Positions 1 through 8,709 of a stretch of 64,000 nucleotides of DNA are shown one piece after another. Position 1 is the first letter of the stretch. Every line of letters begins with the position of its first letter. Position numbers and translations under genes: made by a program. Origin of the DNA: Streptomyces sp. NRRL WC-3742 (GTDB taxonomy: Bacteria > Actinomycetota > Actinomycetes > Streptomycetales > Streptomycetaceae); NCBI RefSeq assembly GCF_000720635.1, contig NZ_JOCF01000024.1, positions 56,933 to 120,932 on the forward strand. Direction: 5' to 3'. The notes below the pieces were generated by a model. It saw nothing but the letters and a program-made list of their open reading frames with translations. It was not told the origin of the DNA and did not search any database.

Positions 1-133
1 ATCGCGCAGCAGTCTCCACCGCGGCCTCGGCGGCCCACCAGATGCCCGCGGCAGGGTTGGCGGACTGTTCGCCCGGCCGTCACCGAGCGACGCCGGGCTG
101 AACGAGGGACGGATGGAGGAAGGGGGTGCTGCG

Positions 134-793
134 TCAGCGGTCCTTGACCTCGATGCCCAGCGCGTGGGCGAACTGCGGTGCCAGCTCCATCAGTTGGAGG
201 GAGTTGATGACCGCCCCACGCAGGCCCTCGTGGCCGTCGGCCAGGCCCAGGCGGGAGGCTCCGCGCAGGTCGACCTTGCTGAGCCTGGCCCCGCGCAGCC
301 GGACCTCCTCCAGCGTCGAGCCGGGGAAGGACACCTCGGTCAGCTTGGCCTCGCCGAAGTCCACGTCGCGCAGCAGGCAGTCCTCGAACACGACGTCCCG
401 CAGCACGGCCGCGCGCAGGTTGACGGCCTCCAGCTTGCAGCCGCGCAGCACCACCCGGCGCAGCGCCGAGCCGTACGCGGAGATCCCGGCCAGCACGCCG
501 CCGACGATCGCGCCGTCCTGCCACTCGCTGTCGCTCAGGTCGCAGGCGACCCAGCGGCCGGCCTGCACCCAGACCTCGTTGAACCGGGCCTGGCGCAGCT
601 TGACGCCGCTGAGCGCGACGCCGGTGAAGGCGCACTCGAGGAAGGACGCCCCGGAGGCGGACTCGTCGGTGTGCTCACCGCCCTCGAAGTGCACGGTGTC
701 GTAGCGCTCGTCGCTGCGCAGCGGCCCGGCGTGGGGGCGCAGGAGGTCGGCGTACGGCAGGTCGGTGAGCTGCTCGGGGGCGGGACGGGGCAT
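134..793 (-). CDS. Pentapeptide-repeat protein
   Basis: Encodes about 219 residues. From roughly residue 50 onward the protein is a run of five-residue repeats of the A(D/N)LXX kind (for example VNLRAAVLRDVVF, VDFGEAKL, VRLRGARLSKVDL), which fold into a right-handed quadrilateral beta-helix. Such proteins are soluble; some mimic DNA and bind gyrase, but most have no known role. The ATG at 793 was chosen because an AAAGGTG ribosome site lies just upstream; longer in-frame starts would run into the repeat tract at 841-925. It stands alone, downstream of and in the same direction as the snapalysin gene but separated by a terminator. The family call is firm; a specific function cannot be given. 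Confidence 0.85.
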   Translation of the reverse strand: MPRPAPEQLTDLPYADLLRPHAGPLRSDERYDTVHFEGGEHTDESASGASFLECAFTGVALSGVKLRQARFNEVWVQAGRWVACDLSDSEWQDGAIVGGVLAGISAYGSALRRVVLRGCKLEAVNLRAAVLRDVVFEDCLLRDVDFGEAKLTEVSFPGSTLEEVRLRGARLSKVDLRGASRLGLADGHEGLRGAVINSLQLMELAPQFAHALGIEVKDR

Positions 794-840
794 GGCGGTG
801 GCACCTTTCGGACGGGTCTCGCCCGCATGCTCGCACGCAC

Positions 841-925
841 CGCCGACAACGCCCCGCCGACAACGCCCGGCCGGCAACGCGCGGCCGACAACACCGGGCC
901 GACACCGCCCGGCCGACAACGCCCC
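841..925. repeat. Tandem repeat, six units of 14-15 bp
   Basis: Six imperfect copies of a unit like CGCCGACAACGCCC lie head to tail between the pentapeptide gene and the terminator of the first snapalysin gene. The last copy supplies part of the left arm of that terminator. No reading frame here looks coding. Confidence 0.8.
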
Positions 926-950
926 GGAGCGGCGAGGCTCCGGGGCGTTG
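917..950 (-). terminator. Terminator of first snapalysin gene
   Basis: Perfect 14-bp inverted repeat (CAACGCCCCGGAGC and its complement) around a 6-base loop, starting 18 bases beyond the stop of the minus-strand gene ending at 968. There is no T tract, which is usual for actinobacterial hairpin terminators. Confidence 0.8.
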
Positions 951-967
951 CCATGGCGGCAAAGGGC

Positions 968-1603
968 TCAGCCGCGCGCCCACAGGGAGTTCACCCGGGT
1001 GCGCTCCGCACTGTTCGGGTACGGGTTGGTGCAGCTGGTGCCGGGGCCGCCGCCGGACATCAGCTCGCTGCACGGGCCGGAGTAGTGGTCCGGCAGGCCC
1101 AGCACGTGCCCGGTCTCGTGGGCGGTGACGCGGACGGAGTTGTACTGCCGGTTCTGCTGGTAGTCGAGGAAGATGTAGCCGCGCCCGTGGCCGTCGGTGC
1201 TGGCGTAGGAGCCGCGGCTGTCGTTGCCCTCGTAGTACTTGAAGTCGCCGCCGGAGCCGGCCCTGAGCTGGACGTTGCGCACCGAGCTGTTCCAGATCTG
1301 CGCGGCCTGGGCGATCTGGTTGCGGAAGGTGGGCGCCGAGCTGGCGTCGTAGGTGACGGTGACGGTGGCCAGGCCCGGATCGGCGGCCTGCTTGGCCTTG
1401 GCAGAGGCCATCACGGCCTTGAAGAACGCCTCGTTGTTCGCCGTCTCGGCGACCGAACCGGCGTACTGGGCACCGGAGTTGACCGAGGCGGTGTACCCCT
1501 GGACGGCCGGGGCGGGCGCGGCCGAGGCGGCGGTGGCGGGCAGGACCGCGAGGCCGGCGGCGAGGGCCAGGCCGAGGGTCGCGGACAGCAGGGATCGCTT
1601 CAT
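968..1603 (-). CDS. Snapalysin-type zinc metalloprotease (M7), copy 1
   Basis: Secreted neutral protease of 211 residues. The N-terminus [24 protein letters not shown] is a Sec signal peptide. The zinc site [12 protein letters not shown] is the HExxHxxGxxD signature of family M7, and the following [13 protein letters not shown] matches snapalysin. Active enzymes cleave proteins outside the cell, with preference near aromatic residues. The ATG at 1603 has a GGAG site; the signal peptide begins exactly there, so the longer upstream frame is rejected. It is a close paralogue of the gene at 1914-2588, lies downstream of it in the same direction, and shares its upstream regulatory block, so both are probably controlled by the LysR gene at 2861. 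Confidence 0.93.
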   Translation of the reverse strand: MKRSLLSATLGLALAAGLAVLPATAASAAPAPAVQGYTASVNSGAQYAGSVAETANNEAFFKAVMASAKAKQAADPGLATVTVTYDASSAPTFRNQIAQAAQIWNSSVRNVQLRAGSGGDFKYYEGNDSRGSYASTDGHGRGYIFLDYQQNRQYNSVRVTAHETGHVLGLPDHYSGPCSELMSGGGPGTSCTNPYPNSAERTRVNSLWARG

Positions 1604-1680
1604 GTGGGGGCTCCGATTCCTGTGGCGCCGCGGCCGGTTGGGGACGGCCGGTGGGGTGGCGCCTGGTGAACGGTGGGTGT

Positions 1681-1734
1681 CCCCAGAGCTTCGGGCAGGC
1701 CGGCGCGCGAGCGGATGATGCCAACCCGCGATAG
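1681..1734 (-). promoter_or_regulatory. Regulatory block upstream of snapalysin copy 1
   Basis: Aligns without gaps to 2702-2755 upstream of copy 2. Identical parts are CCCCAGAGCTTCG, GCGGATGATGCCAA and CGCGATAG at the same spacing, while bases between them differ. Conservation of these parts only suggests they are bound by RNA polymerase or the LysR regulator. Known from Streptomyces: SnpR-type LysR proteins activate snpA. The exact operator is inferred. Confidence 0.6.
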
Positions 1735-1854
1735 CCCGGACCAATAGCCCGACTCCTCCGGCGATTCGAGTCGTCTTTAATCAGCCTTGACCCGACCATG
1801 TCCCTGGCATTCCCTTCGGGCGGCGGCTAGGCTCCCCGGCGGGGAAGTAACCGA

Positions 1855-1888
1855 GCGGCGGGCCGACCGCTTCCGGCCGGCCCGCCGC
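1855..1888 (-). terminator. Terminator of second snapalysin gene
   Basis: Perfect 11-bp inverted repeat (GCGGCGGGCCG with its complement) around a 12-base loop, 26 bases after the stop of the minus-strand gene ending at 1914. Confidence 0.75.
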
Positions 1889-1913
1889 GCGCCCACTTCC
1901 CCTTGCCCGGGCC

Positions 1914-2588
1914 TTAGTTGTCCACGCCGTTGGCCCACAGGTAGTCGACCTGGCTGCGCTCGTTGCCGTCGGGGTACGGGTTGGTGCAGGACGGGCCGGG
2001 GCCGCCGCCGGACATCAGCTCGCTGCACGGGCCCTCGTAGTGGTCCGGCAGGCCCAGCACGTGGCCGGTCTCGTGCGCGGTGACGCGCAGCGAGTCGTAC
2101 TGCTGGTTCTGCGAGTAGTCCAGGAAGACGTACCCGTGGCCGTGGCCGTCGGTGCTGGCGTACGAGCCGCGGCTGTCGTTGCCCTCGTAGTACGAGAAGT
2201 CGCCCTGCCCGCTGGACTGCTGGAGCTGGACGTTGCTCACCGAGCTGTTCCAGATCTGCGCGGCGTTGGAGATCTGGCCGCTGAAGGAGGGCGCGTTGGA
2301 GGTGTCGTAGGTGACGGTGACGGTCTGCAGCCACGGGTTGGCGGCCTGCCGGGCCTTGGCGGAGGCCATCACGGCCTTGAAGAACGCCTCGTTGTTCGCC
2401 GTCTCGGCGGCTGAACCGGCATAGCCCGTACCGGAGTTCGCCGTAGAGGAGTTCGCCTGCGCGGTGTAGCCGCTCACGCCCCGGGCGGCGTGGACGGCGG
2501 GCGCGGCGGAGGCGGCCGCGACCGGCAGGGCGACGAGGCCCGTGGCGAGGGCCAGGCCGAGGGTTGCGGACAGCACGGATCGCTTCAT
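1914..2588 (-). CDS. snpA: Snapalysin-type zinc metalloprotease (M7), copy 2
   Basis: Secreted neutral protease of 224 residues, with a Sec signal peptide ([22 protein letters not shown]) and the M7 zinc motif [12 protein letters not shown] followed by [13 protein letters not shown]. It is about 13 residues longer than copy 1, mostly from an insert after the signal peptide (roughly residues 35-55: [17 protein letters not shown]). The ATG at 2588 is the start of the signal peptide. It is transcribed away from the LysR gene at 2861, the arrangement known for snpA and snpR in Streptomyces, so this copy is the better candidate for the ancestral gene. Family call firm; substrate range unknown. Confidence 0.93.
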   Translation of the reverse strand: MKRSVLSATLGLALATGLVALPVAAASAAPAVHAARGVSGYTAQANSSTANSGTGYAGSAAETANNEAFFKAVMASAKARQAANPWLQTVTVTYDTSNAPSFSGQISNAAQIWNSSVSNVQLQQSSGQGDFSYYEGNDSRGSYASTDGHGHGYVFLDYSQNQQYDSLRVTAHETGHVLGLPDHYEGPCSELMSGGGPGPSCTNPYPDGNERSQVDYLWANGVDN

Positions 2589-2701
2589 TTCTGGGGGCTC
2601 CGTAGTTCGCGGCGCGCCTGCCGGCCGCAGCCGGTGGGGGCCGGGCCACGGCGGCGACGCGCGGTGGGGGCCGCCCCGGCGTGGGCCGGGACGGTTCGTT
2701 G

Positions 2702-2755
2702 CCCCAGAGCTTCGACCCGTCGGGGGCCGGAGCGGATGATGCCAATGCGCGATAG
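2702..2755 (-). promoter_or_regulatory. Regulatory block upstream of snapalysin copy 2
   Basis: Gap-free counterpart of 1681-1734. It lies 114 bases above the copy-2 ATG and 106 bases above the divergent LysR start, so it could serve both genes. LysR proteins commonly bind T-N11-A dyads in such positions; the precise dyad was not resolved by eye. Confidence 0.6.
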
Positions 2756-2860
2756 TGCGGCCGCATACCGGTGGGAATCCGCCGTGCACCGGAATCATCC
2801 TGCGATCGATCGACTGTCATGTCCTTGGCGAGACAGGCGTTCGGCGCTTATGCTCCCGGC

Positions 2861-3844
2861 GTGGAGCTCGACGTGAGACACCTCCGGGTGCTGTGCGCGA
2901 TCGCCGACACCGGCAGCCTCCGCAAGGCCGCGCTCCAACTCGGCATGACCCAACCCTCCCTCACCACCCAGCTGCACCGCATCGAACGGGCCATCGGCGG
3001 AACGCTGTTCACCCGCGAGCAGACCGGAAGCCGCCCCACCGCGCTCGGCCACTCCGTGCTCTCCCGGGCCCGCCCGGTGATCGCCGAGATGGCGGCCCTG
3101 GTGGCCGCCGCCCGCCAGGAGGCCAGGGAGGCCACCGGTCCCGGGCGCCAGCGCCGGCTGCGCATCGGCAGCGTCGGCAGTCGCGCGGTCGCGGCCTGGC
3201 TGCGCCGGGTGCACGACCGGCTGCCGGACACCGACACCACCATCCACGTGGACATCTCCGCCAGCGCGCTGGTGCGGATGGTCGCCGCCGACCAGCTGGA
3301 CGTGGCCTTCGTGTACGAGAGCGAGGGCTTCCCGCTACGGGTGCCGCCGGACGCCGAGCACCGCGTGCTGATGGCCCGCGAGCCGCAGTTCGTCGCGCTC
3401 TCCACCGGGCACCCGGCCGCCGGCCGTCCGGTCGTCCACCTCGCCGACCTCGCCGAGGACACCTGGATGGTGGACCCGAGCGCCGACCACGAGTACGCGG
3501 CGATGCGCCGGGTCTTCAGCGAGGCGGGCCTCAACCCCCGGGTCGTCCAGGTGCGGGACAACGCCACCGCCGCCGAACTGGTCGCCTCCGGCGAGGCCGT
3601 CCGCCCCTGCCAGCCCACCTCCCTGCCCGGCCCCGGCACGGTCGTGCGCCCGGTCTTCGGGGACCCGCTGGCCGTGCGGCTGCTCTTCACCTGGCGGCCC
3701 CGCGGCCTCAGCCCGACCACCCTGGACGCGCTGTACGGGGACCTGCGCGCCGCCTACCTGGACCTGGCCAAGGTCAACCCGGCCTACCTCGCCTGGCTGG
3801 CGCGGCACGAACCCGTGCTGCTGGAACGGGCGCAGCCCGCCTGA
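2861..3844 (+). CDS. snpR: LysR-family regulator of the snapalysin genes
   Basis: Transcription factor of about 327 residues. The N-terminal winged helix-turn-helix (VRHLRVLCAIADTGSLRKAA..LGMTQPSLTTQLHRIE) is typical of LysR proteins and is followed by a substrate-binding-like effector domain from about residue 95. The GTG at 2861 begins the family's usual first helix; an ATG at 2819 in the same frame would add 14 residues and is a possible alternative, since no strong ribosome site is seen before either. Divergent from snapalysin copy 2 and next to the duplicated regulatory block, it very likely activates both protease genes. Confidence 0.85.
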   Translation: MELDVRHLRVLCAIADTGSLRKAALQLGMTQPSLTTQLHRIERAIGGTLFTREQTGSRPTALGHSVLSRARPVIAEMAALVAAARQEAREATGPGRQRRLRIGSVGSRAVAAWLRRVHDRLPDTDTTIHVDISASALVRMVAADQLDVAFVYESEGFPLRVPPDAEHRVLMAREPQFVALSTGHPAAGRPVVHLADLAEDTWMVDPSADHEYAAMRRVFSEAGLNPRVVQVRDNATAAELVASGEAVRPCQPTSLPGPGTVVRPVFGDPLAVRLLFTWRPRGLSPTTLDALYGDLRAAYLDLAKVNPAYLAWLARHEPVLLERAQPA

Positions 3845-3884
3845 AGGCCGTCAGCCCCTCTCCTTCCGATCTCGCCGGGCGTGC

Positions 3885-5081
3885 CTAGCCCTCCCGGCCG
3901 TGCACCAGCAGGCCCGCCGAAACCATCAGCGCGCAGACCAGCCCGGCCGCGAGCACCCCCGAGGCGCCCAGCGCCGTACAGGCCAGCACCAGGACGGCCC
4001 CGGCCGGCGCGATCGACTGGGCGAGCGCCCCGCGCTTGGTGTGCCGGGAGTGCAGGAACCAGACCGTGAGCAGGTAGACGGCGGTGGGCACGGTGACGGT
4101 CGCGGCGGCGGCCGTCTCGGAGATCTCCGCCTTGTGCACGGCCGACTCCACCGCCACCTCCAGCCCGGTGCCGATCGCCGCCGCCGAGGCGAACACCACG
4201 TAGTGGCCGTAACCCCAGGCGAACGCCTGCCGGTTGGAGCGCAGGTGCGCGTGGACGGACCGGGCGAAGTAGATCCACCAGGCGGCGAAGCAGATCAGCA
4301 GCCCGCCGACGGCCACCGGCACCAGTCGGCCCAGCTCCTCGTGCTCGTCCACCGCCGACTGCACCGCCACCGTCGCCGCGGCCACCGTCTCGCCGAGAAC
4401 GATCAGGGTGAACAGCCCGTACCGCTCGGCGATGTGGTGCGGGTGCCAGGCGGTCTGCATCCGCAGCTCGGCGACCACCGGCACGGCCAGCTCGCACACG
4501 ACCCCGACCGGGATGACGTACGGCCTGGCGGCGTCGGGCAGCACCAGCATCACCACCCAGCCGGCCTGGCACAGGGTGATCCCCGCCGCGTACCGCAGCG
4601 CGACCCCGCGCGCCTCGCCCCGCTCGCCGGCCGCCGCGCGCAGCCACTGGGTGACCATCGCCAGCCGCATCACCACGTACCCGGTGATCGCGAGCACGAA
4701 GTCCTGGGCGGTGAACAGCCTCGGCACCCCGGCCGCCAGGATCAGCACCCCGGCGATCTGCACCAGCGTGGTGAGCCGGTACGGAACGTCGTCGACGTCG
4801 TACGCGGAGGCGAACCAGGTGAAGTTCATCCAGGCCCACCAGATCGCGAAGAACGCCAGCGCGAAGCCGCGCAGACCCTCCCCGTAGTGCCCGGCCGCCA
4901 GGGAGTGGGCCAGTTCGCGCCCGGCCTGGCCGACCGCGACCACGAAGCAGAGGTCGAAGAACAGTTCCAGCGGGGTCGCCACCCGGTGCGGCTCGTCGCG
5001 GTCGCGCGGGACCATCCGGCGCACCGGGCGCGGGTCGACGGGGTGCGGGCGGGGTGCTCCTGCGGCGGGGTCGCTGGCCAT
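3885..5081 (-). CDS. LtrA-family (low temperature requirement A) membrane protein 1
   Basis: Integral membrane protein of 398 residues. The opening signature TPLELFFDLCFVVAVGQ is diagnostic of the LtrA family, and about ten hydrophobic helices follow. Its role in actinobacteria is unknown; the name comes from a Listeria mutant defective at low temperature. The ATG at 5081 has GGAG in front; the longer frame upstream reads through a Pro/Arg-rich GC repeat and is not credible. It converges on the LysR gene with 40 bases between stops. A second, divergent family member lies at 25180-26361. Confidence 0.88.
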   Translation of the reverse strand: MASDPAAGAPRPHPVDPRPVRRMVPRDRDEPHRVATPLELFFDLCFVVAVGQAGRELAHSLAAGHYGEGLRGFALAFFAIWWAWMNFTWFASAYDVDDVPYRLTTLVQIAGVLILAAGVPRLFTAQDFVLAITGYVVMRLAMVTQWLRAAAGERGEARGVALRYAAGITLCQAGWVVMLVLPDAARPYVIPVGVVCELAVPVVAELRMQTAWHPHHIAERYGLFTLIVLGETVAAATVAVQSAVDEHEELGRLVPVAVGGLLICFAAWWIYFARSVHAHLRSNRQAFAWGYGHYVVFASAAAIGTGLEVAVESAVHKAEISETAAAATVTVPTAVYLLTVWFLHSRHTKRGALAQSIAPAGAVLVLACTALGASGVLAAGLVCALMVSAGLLVHGREG

Positions 5082-5649
5082 CGGTGCTGCTCCACGGGGG
5101 TGCGGGCGCGGGTACGGGCGCGGGCGCGGGTACGGGCGAAAGGTACGGACGAGGGGTGCGGGCGGGCTGTCCCGCGCATCCTGGCAGTGGCACGGGCCCG
5201 GCGCACGCACCGGCGCGGTGTGCCGGTGCGCGCCGACCCGACCCCGGTCAATTCCGGTCATTCCAGACACAGATGGTCACGAATGTCCCTTTTCTCCCTT
5301 GCCGTCAGCCGTAGTTGACGCCCCCGTGCGCGAAGTGGGTGACAGCACGGCGGGATTCCTGGCGCGCCCCGCGCGCTGCGAGGCGACCGACCCGGACACC
5401 CCGCTACATTCGTCCCCGGTTGGATGCGGACGCGGGCCCTGCGGGGCCCCACGACACGGGCGGCACGCGGGCAACGCGGAAGGTCAAGACTGGTGGCACG
5501 GCGACGGGGGCGGCGAAGCCGACCTCCCCACGCCCGCCCCACCGGCCTCGCGATCACCGCGCTGCTCGCCAGCGCCTCACTTTGCGTGCCCGCCCGGACA
5601 CGATTCGGCGGATCGGCCGGGTGGCATGTAAAGTCTTCGACGTCAGCAG
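5082..5649. other. Gene-free region upstream of LtrA 1 and tRNA-Lys
   Basis: About 570 bases without a convincing gene. Bases 5098-5145 are a simple repeat of GCGGGTACGGGC type. The rest should hold the LtrA promoter (minus strand) and the first tRNA promoter (plus strand, TAAAGT at 5629-5634 as a possible -10). Short open frames lack ribosome sites and look like chance. Confidence 0.6.
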
Positions 5650-5723
5650 GCGCCGCTAGCTCAGTTGGTTAGAGCAGCTGACTCTTAATCAGCGGGTCCG
5701 GGGTTCGAGTCCCTGGCGGCGCA
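5650..5723 (+). tRNA. tRNA-Lys (anticodon CUU), copy 1
   Basis: Full cloverleaf of 74 bases. The acceptor GCGCCGC pairs with GCGGCGC and is followed by discriminator A. The D stem is GCTC/GAGC. The anticodon arm GCTGA-CTCTTAA-TCAGC places CTT at positions 34-36, reading AAG. The T loop is TTCGAGT. CCA is not encoded. The gene is identical to the copy 249 bases downstream, including the flanks GTCAGCAG and CAGACAG. It is followed at once by a hairpin terminator, so it is probably an independent unit. Confidence 0.97.
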
Positions 5724-5732
5724 CAGACAGCT

Positions 5733-5764
5733 CTCAGGCCGTCCACTCCGGTGGGCGGCCTGAG
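5733..5764 (+). terminator. Terminator of tRNA-Lys copy 1
   Basis: Perfect 9-bp stem CTCAGGCCG/CGGCCTGAG whose loop forms a further CCAC/GTGG stem around TCCG. It begins 10 bases after the tRNA. Confidence 0.8.
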
Positions 5765-5898
5765 GCGTTTCCGGGCCGCCCCACAGGCCAGGACCGCCCC
5801 CGGGGCCGCCCCTCGCGGCCACCCCCCAGGACCGCCCTTCAGGACCGCCCCGATTCGAAGCACCCCCGCGAACCGTGTATTGTTCTCCGGGTCAGCAG

Positions 5899-5972
5899 GC
5901 GCCGCTAGCTCAGTTGGTTAGAGCAGCTGACTCTTAATCAGCGGGTCCGGGGTTCGAGTCCCTGGCGGCGCA
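5899..5972 (+). tRNA. tRNA-Lys (anticodon CUU), copy 2
   Basis: Identical to the gene at 5650-5723 over all 74 bases. A weak promoter-like pair, TTCGAA at 5854 and TATTGT at 5878 with an 18-base spacer, precedes it, so it probably has its own promoter. Between the two genes lie three copies of CAGGACCGCCC. Open frames on the opposite strand of these genes ending in PLIKSQLL are artefacts of the tRNA sequence. Confidence 0.97.
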
Positions 5973-5982
5973 CAGACAGTTG

Positions 5983-6021
5983 GGGAGTCTCTCGCATCAG
6001 CGAGAGGCTCCCTGATTTTTT
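5983..6021 (+). terminator. Intrinsic terminator of tRNA-Lys copy 2
   Basis: GGGAGTCTCTCGC pairs with GCGAGAGGCTCCC (13 pairs, one G-T) around ATCA and is followed by six T residues at 6016-6021. This is the most classical rho-independent terminator in the window. Confidence 0.93.
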
Positions 6022-6192
6022 GCCCTTCGACGTCCGATTTGTGTGTGATGTCGGTCTCGATTCCCCTTTCGACGGAGTCGACCGGCCCCTTCCGGACGTC
6101 CTGGGCAGTACACCGGAATCGGGACAAAGGTCCCCATCCGTTCCCCCCGCCCGTGCAGGCCGGCCAGGTCCGCCCGCAGGAAAGGCCGCGCT

Positions 6193-8562
6193 TTGTCCCG
6201 AAACGCCCAGAGCGGCCCTCGCACGCCGTCGATGAAACTCAGGCCGATCAAGCGCCTCAAGCGCCCGACCGCGGGCGGAACAGGCGGCAAGAGGCCCCGG
6301 CGCACCGGCTGGCGCCGGCTGATCCCCACCTGGCGGATGACCCTGCTCGGCTTCGCCTCGGCGATCCTGCTCGGCGTCGGGCTGTTCGCCCTGGGCATCG
6401 CCCTGGTGAAGGTGCCGGACGCGCACGCCACCGCCGTCGCGCAGAGCAACACCTGGCTCTACTCGGACGGCTCGGTGCTCACCCGCACCGGCCAGACCAA
6501 CCGGCAGAACGTGAGCCTGGACAAGGTCTCCCCCGCCGCCCAGCACGCCGCCCTGGCCGCCGAGGACCGCAACTTCTACAACGAGGGCGCGATCAACGTC
6601 CAGGGCCTGGCCCGCGCGGCCCTCAACACCGCCAAGGGCGAGGGCACCCAGGGTGGTTCCACGATCACCCAGCAGTACGTGAAGAACACGTACCTGAACC
6701 AGAAGCAGTCCGTCACCCGCAAGGTGAAGGAGCTGTTCATAGCCATCAAGGTGGACGCCACCGAGAGCAAGGACGACATCCTCGCCGGCTACCTGAACAC
6801 CTCCTACTACGGCCGCGGCGCCTACGGCATCCAGGCCGCCGCCCAGGCGTACTTCGGCGTCGACGCCTCCGCCCTCAACGCCGCCCAGGGCGCCTACCTG
6901 GCCACCCTCCTGAACGCCCCCAGCGCCTACGACGTCGCCACCGCCACCCCGGCGGGCAAGCAGAACGCCGTCAACCGCTGGAACTACGTGATGGACGGCA
7001 TGGTCAAGGAGAACTGGCTCCCGGCCGACGAGCGCGCCAAAACCGTGTTCCCCGAGGTCAAGGACCCGCAGCCCAACCCGGGCCTGTCCGGCCAGGCCGG
7101 CTACCTGGTCGACGCGGCCACCCAGTACCTCACCGCGAACGGGATCGTCAACGAGACCGAGCTCGCCAAGGGCGGCTACACGATCAAGCTGAGCATCGAC
7201 CCGAACCGCCAGCAGGCCCTCCAGGACTCCGTCCAGGCGCAGCTGCACGACAACCTGAACCCGGACAAGCGCAAGAAGGACGCGACCGCCCAGGCGGGCG
7301 CCGTCTCCGTCGACCCGAGGACCGGCGCGGTCGTCGCCCTGTACGGCGGCGTCGACTACGTCAAGCACTACGTCGACAACGCGACCCGGCGCGACTACCA
7401 GGCCGGCTCGACCTTCAAGCCGATCGCGCTGGCCGCGGCCTTCGAGAACAACGCCCGGACCCAGGACGGCCGCACGATCACCCCGCGGACGGTCTACGAC
7501 GGCACCAGCGGCCGCAAGGTCCGCGGCGGCAAGGGCACCCCTTACGCGGCGCCCAACGAGGGCGACAAGAGCTACGGCCAGATCAGCCTCCAGCAGGCCA
7601 CCGACTGGTCGGTCAACTCGGCCTTCACCCAGCTCGCGCAGGACGCCGGACTGCAGAAGGTGAAGGACACCGGCATCGCGCTGGGCCTGCCCTCCAACAC
7701 CCCGGGGCTCGACCCGGTGGCCTCGATCCCGCTGGGCACGGCCACCCCGAGCGTGCTGGACATGGCCGGCGTGTACGCCACGCTGGACAACGGAGGCAAG
7801 CAGATCACCCCGTGGCTGGTCGCCGCCGTGGACCGCGAGGGCGAGGCCGTGCCGCTGCCCGCGCACAAGACCACCCAGGCGATCAGCGCGGACACCGCGA
7901 ACCAGGTCACCTCGATGCTCCAGGGCGTGGTGAGCGACCCGGGCGGCACCGGCTGGCGAGCGAAGGCGCTGGGCCGCCCGGTGGCGGGCAAGACCGGCAC
8001 CACCGACGAGCAGAAGTCCGTCTGGTTCGTCGGCTACACCCCCGAGCTGGTCACCTCCGTCGCCCTGTTCGGCCAGGACCCGGCCACCGGCGCCCAGGTG
8101 TCGCTCAGCGGTGTCGGCGGGATCGACGGCGCGGCGGGCGGCCAGTTCCCGGCGCAGATCTGGACGGGCTACATGAAGGCGGCGCTCAAGGGCCAGCCCG
8201 TGAGCGACTTCGCGACCCCGGCCGACGGTGGCGAGGACGCGGGCGCCACCGACGCCCCCACCACGCCGTCCACGCCGTCCACGCCGAGCGCGAGCCCGTC
8301 CACCGGCACCCCCGGCGGGGCGACCGGCGGCACCACCCCCGGCGACGGCTCCTCCTCGGGCGGCTCCGGTGGCAAGCCGACCACCGACCCGACCACTCAG
8401 CCCACCACCCAGCCGACGACCCGGCCGACCAACCGCCCCACCACCCGGCCGACCCCGACCACCCCGCCGACCGGCCAGCCGACGACGCAGCCGACCAGCC
8501 CGGCCACGGGCGGGACGGGCGCGCTCGCGGGCACGGGGGCGGGCACCGGCTCGGGCGGGTGA
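6193..8562 (+). CDS. Class A penicillin-binding protein (GT51 glycosyltransferase plus transpeptidase), PBP 1
   Basis: Bifunctional peptidoglycan synthase of about 789 residues. It has a basic cytoplasmic N-terminus, one membrane helix (about residues 50-75), and a GT51 domain with AAEDRNFY (catalytic Glu124), GGSTITQQYVKN and KELFIA. The transpeptidase domain has Ser406-x-x-Lys409, Ser473-Val-Asn475 and Lys600-Thr-Gly602. A low-complexity Thr/Pro/Gly tail follows from about residue 680. The start TTG at 6193 is preferred because AGGAAAGG lies 7-8 bases upstream; an ATG at 6232 has no such site. It polymerises and cross-links glycan strands outside the membrane. A paralogue with the same layout starts at 61907. 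Confidence 0.93.
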   Translation: MSRNAQSGPRTPSMKLRPIKRLKRPTAGGTGGKRPRRTGWRRLIPTWRMTLLGFASAILLGVGLFALGIALVKVPDAHATAVAQSNTWLYSDGSVLTRTGQTNRQNVSLDKVSPAAQHAALAAEDRNFYNEGAINVQGLARAALNTAKGEGTQGGSTITQQYVKNTYLNQKQSVTRKVKELFIAIKVDATESKDDILAGYLNTSYYGRGAYGIQAAAQAYFGVDASALNAAQGAYLATLLNAPSAYDVATATPAGKQNAVNRWNYVMDGMVKENWLPADERAKTVFPEVKDPQPNPGLSGQAGYLVDAATQYLTANGIVNETELAKGGYTIKLSIDPNRQQALQDSVQAQLHDNLNPDKRKKDATAQAGAVSVDPRTGAVVALYGGVDYVKHYVDNATRRDYQAGSTFKPIALAAAFENNARTQDGRTITPRTVYDGTSGRKVRGGKGTPYAAPNEGDKSYGQISLQQATDWSVNSAFTQLAQDAGLQKVKDTGIALGLPSNTPGLDPVASIPLGTATPSVLDMAGVYATLDNGGKQITPWLVAAVDREGEAVPLPAHKTTQAISADTANQVTSMLQGVVSDPGGTGWRAKALGRPVAGKTGTTDEQKSVWFVGYTPELVTSVALFGQDPATGAQVSLSGVGGIDGAAGGQFPAQIWTGYMKAALKGQPVSDFATPADGGEDAGATDAPTTPSTPSTPSASPSTGTPGGATGGTTPGDGSSSGGSGGKPTTDPTTQPTTQPTTRPTNRPTTRPTPTTPPTGQPTTQPTSPATGGTGALAGTGAGTGSGG

Positions 8563-8632
8563 GGTTGGCGGCGGGTGAGTCCGGCGGGCGGGTGAGCACC
8601 CCACCGGCCCGGCGGGCGGGTGAGCACTCCAC
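8552..8632. repeat. Stop-spanning repeats after PBP 1
   Basis: GGCGGGTGAG or close variants occur four times, with TGA at 8560, 8576, 8593 and 8621. The first is the actual stop codon of the PBP gene. The last two copies lie within a longer direct repeat of about 23 bases (8581 and 8609) with one mismatch. Confidence 0.8.
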
Positions 8633-8709
8633 TGCGGAGCGTTCGAGGCAGGACCGAATGACGGAATGGCACCTTACCGAGGCACCGGTATGACTGTCAG
8701 AATGCGTCG

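Larger units (their letters stand above)
1604..1913. other. Intergenic region between the two snapalysin genes
   Basis: About 310 bases without a gene. It holds the copy-1 promoter and regulatory block (1681-1734) and the terminator of copy 2 (1855-1888). The stretch around 1740-1800 is relatively AT-rich (TTTAATCAGCC). No small coding frame is convincing. Confidence 0.7.

Noticed and set aside
1..133. Possible end of another gene at the left edge
   Set aside because: The minus strand reads NPAAGIWWAAEAAVETAAR, but the stretch is too short to support a call.
841..925. 14-15 bp repeats considered as a CRISPR array
   Set aside because: No unique spacers and no cas genes; the units are directly adjacent.
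5650..6021. Integrated element at the tRNA-Lys genes
   Set aside because: No integrase, excisionase or displaced tRNA 3' end is present in the window; the intergenic bases are ordinary.
5669..6127. Open frames on the minus strand ending PDPLIKSQLL over both tRNA-Lys genes
   Set aside because: They are the antisense of the tRNA sequences, a common annotation artefact.
5938..8604. An 888-codon minus-strand open frame opposite PBP 1
   Set aside because: It is antisense to a gene with complete catalytic motifs, has low-complexity Gly/Arg/Val content and no recognisable domain; long antisense frames are normal at this GC content.
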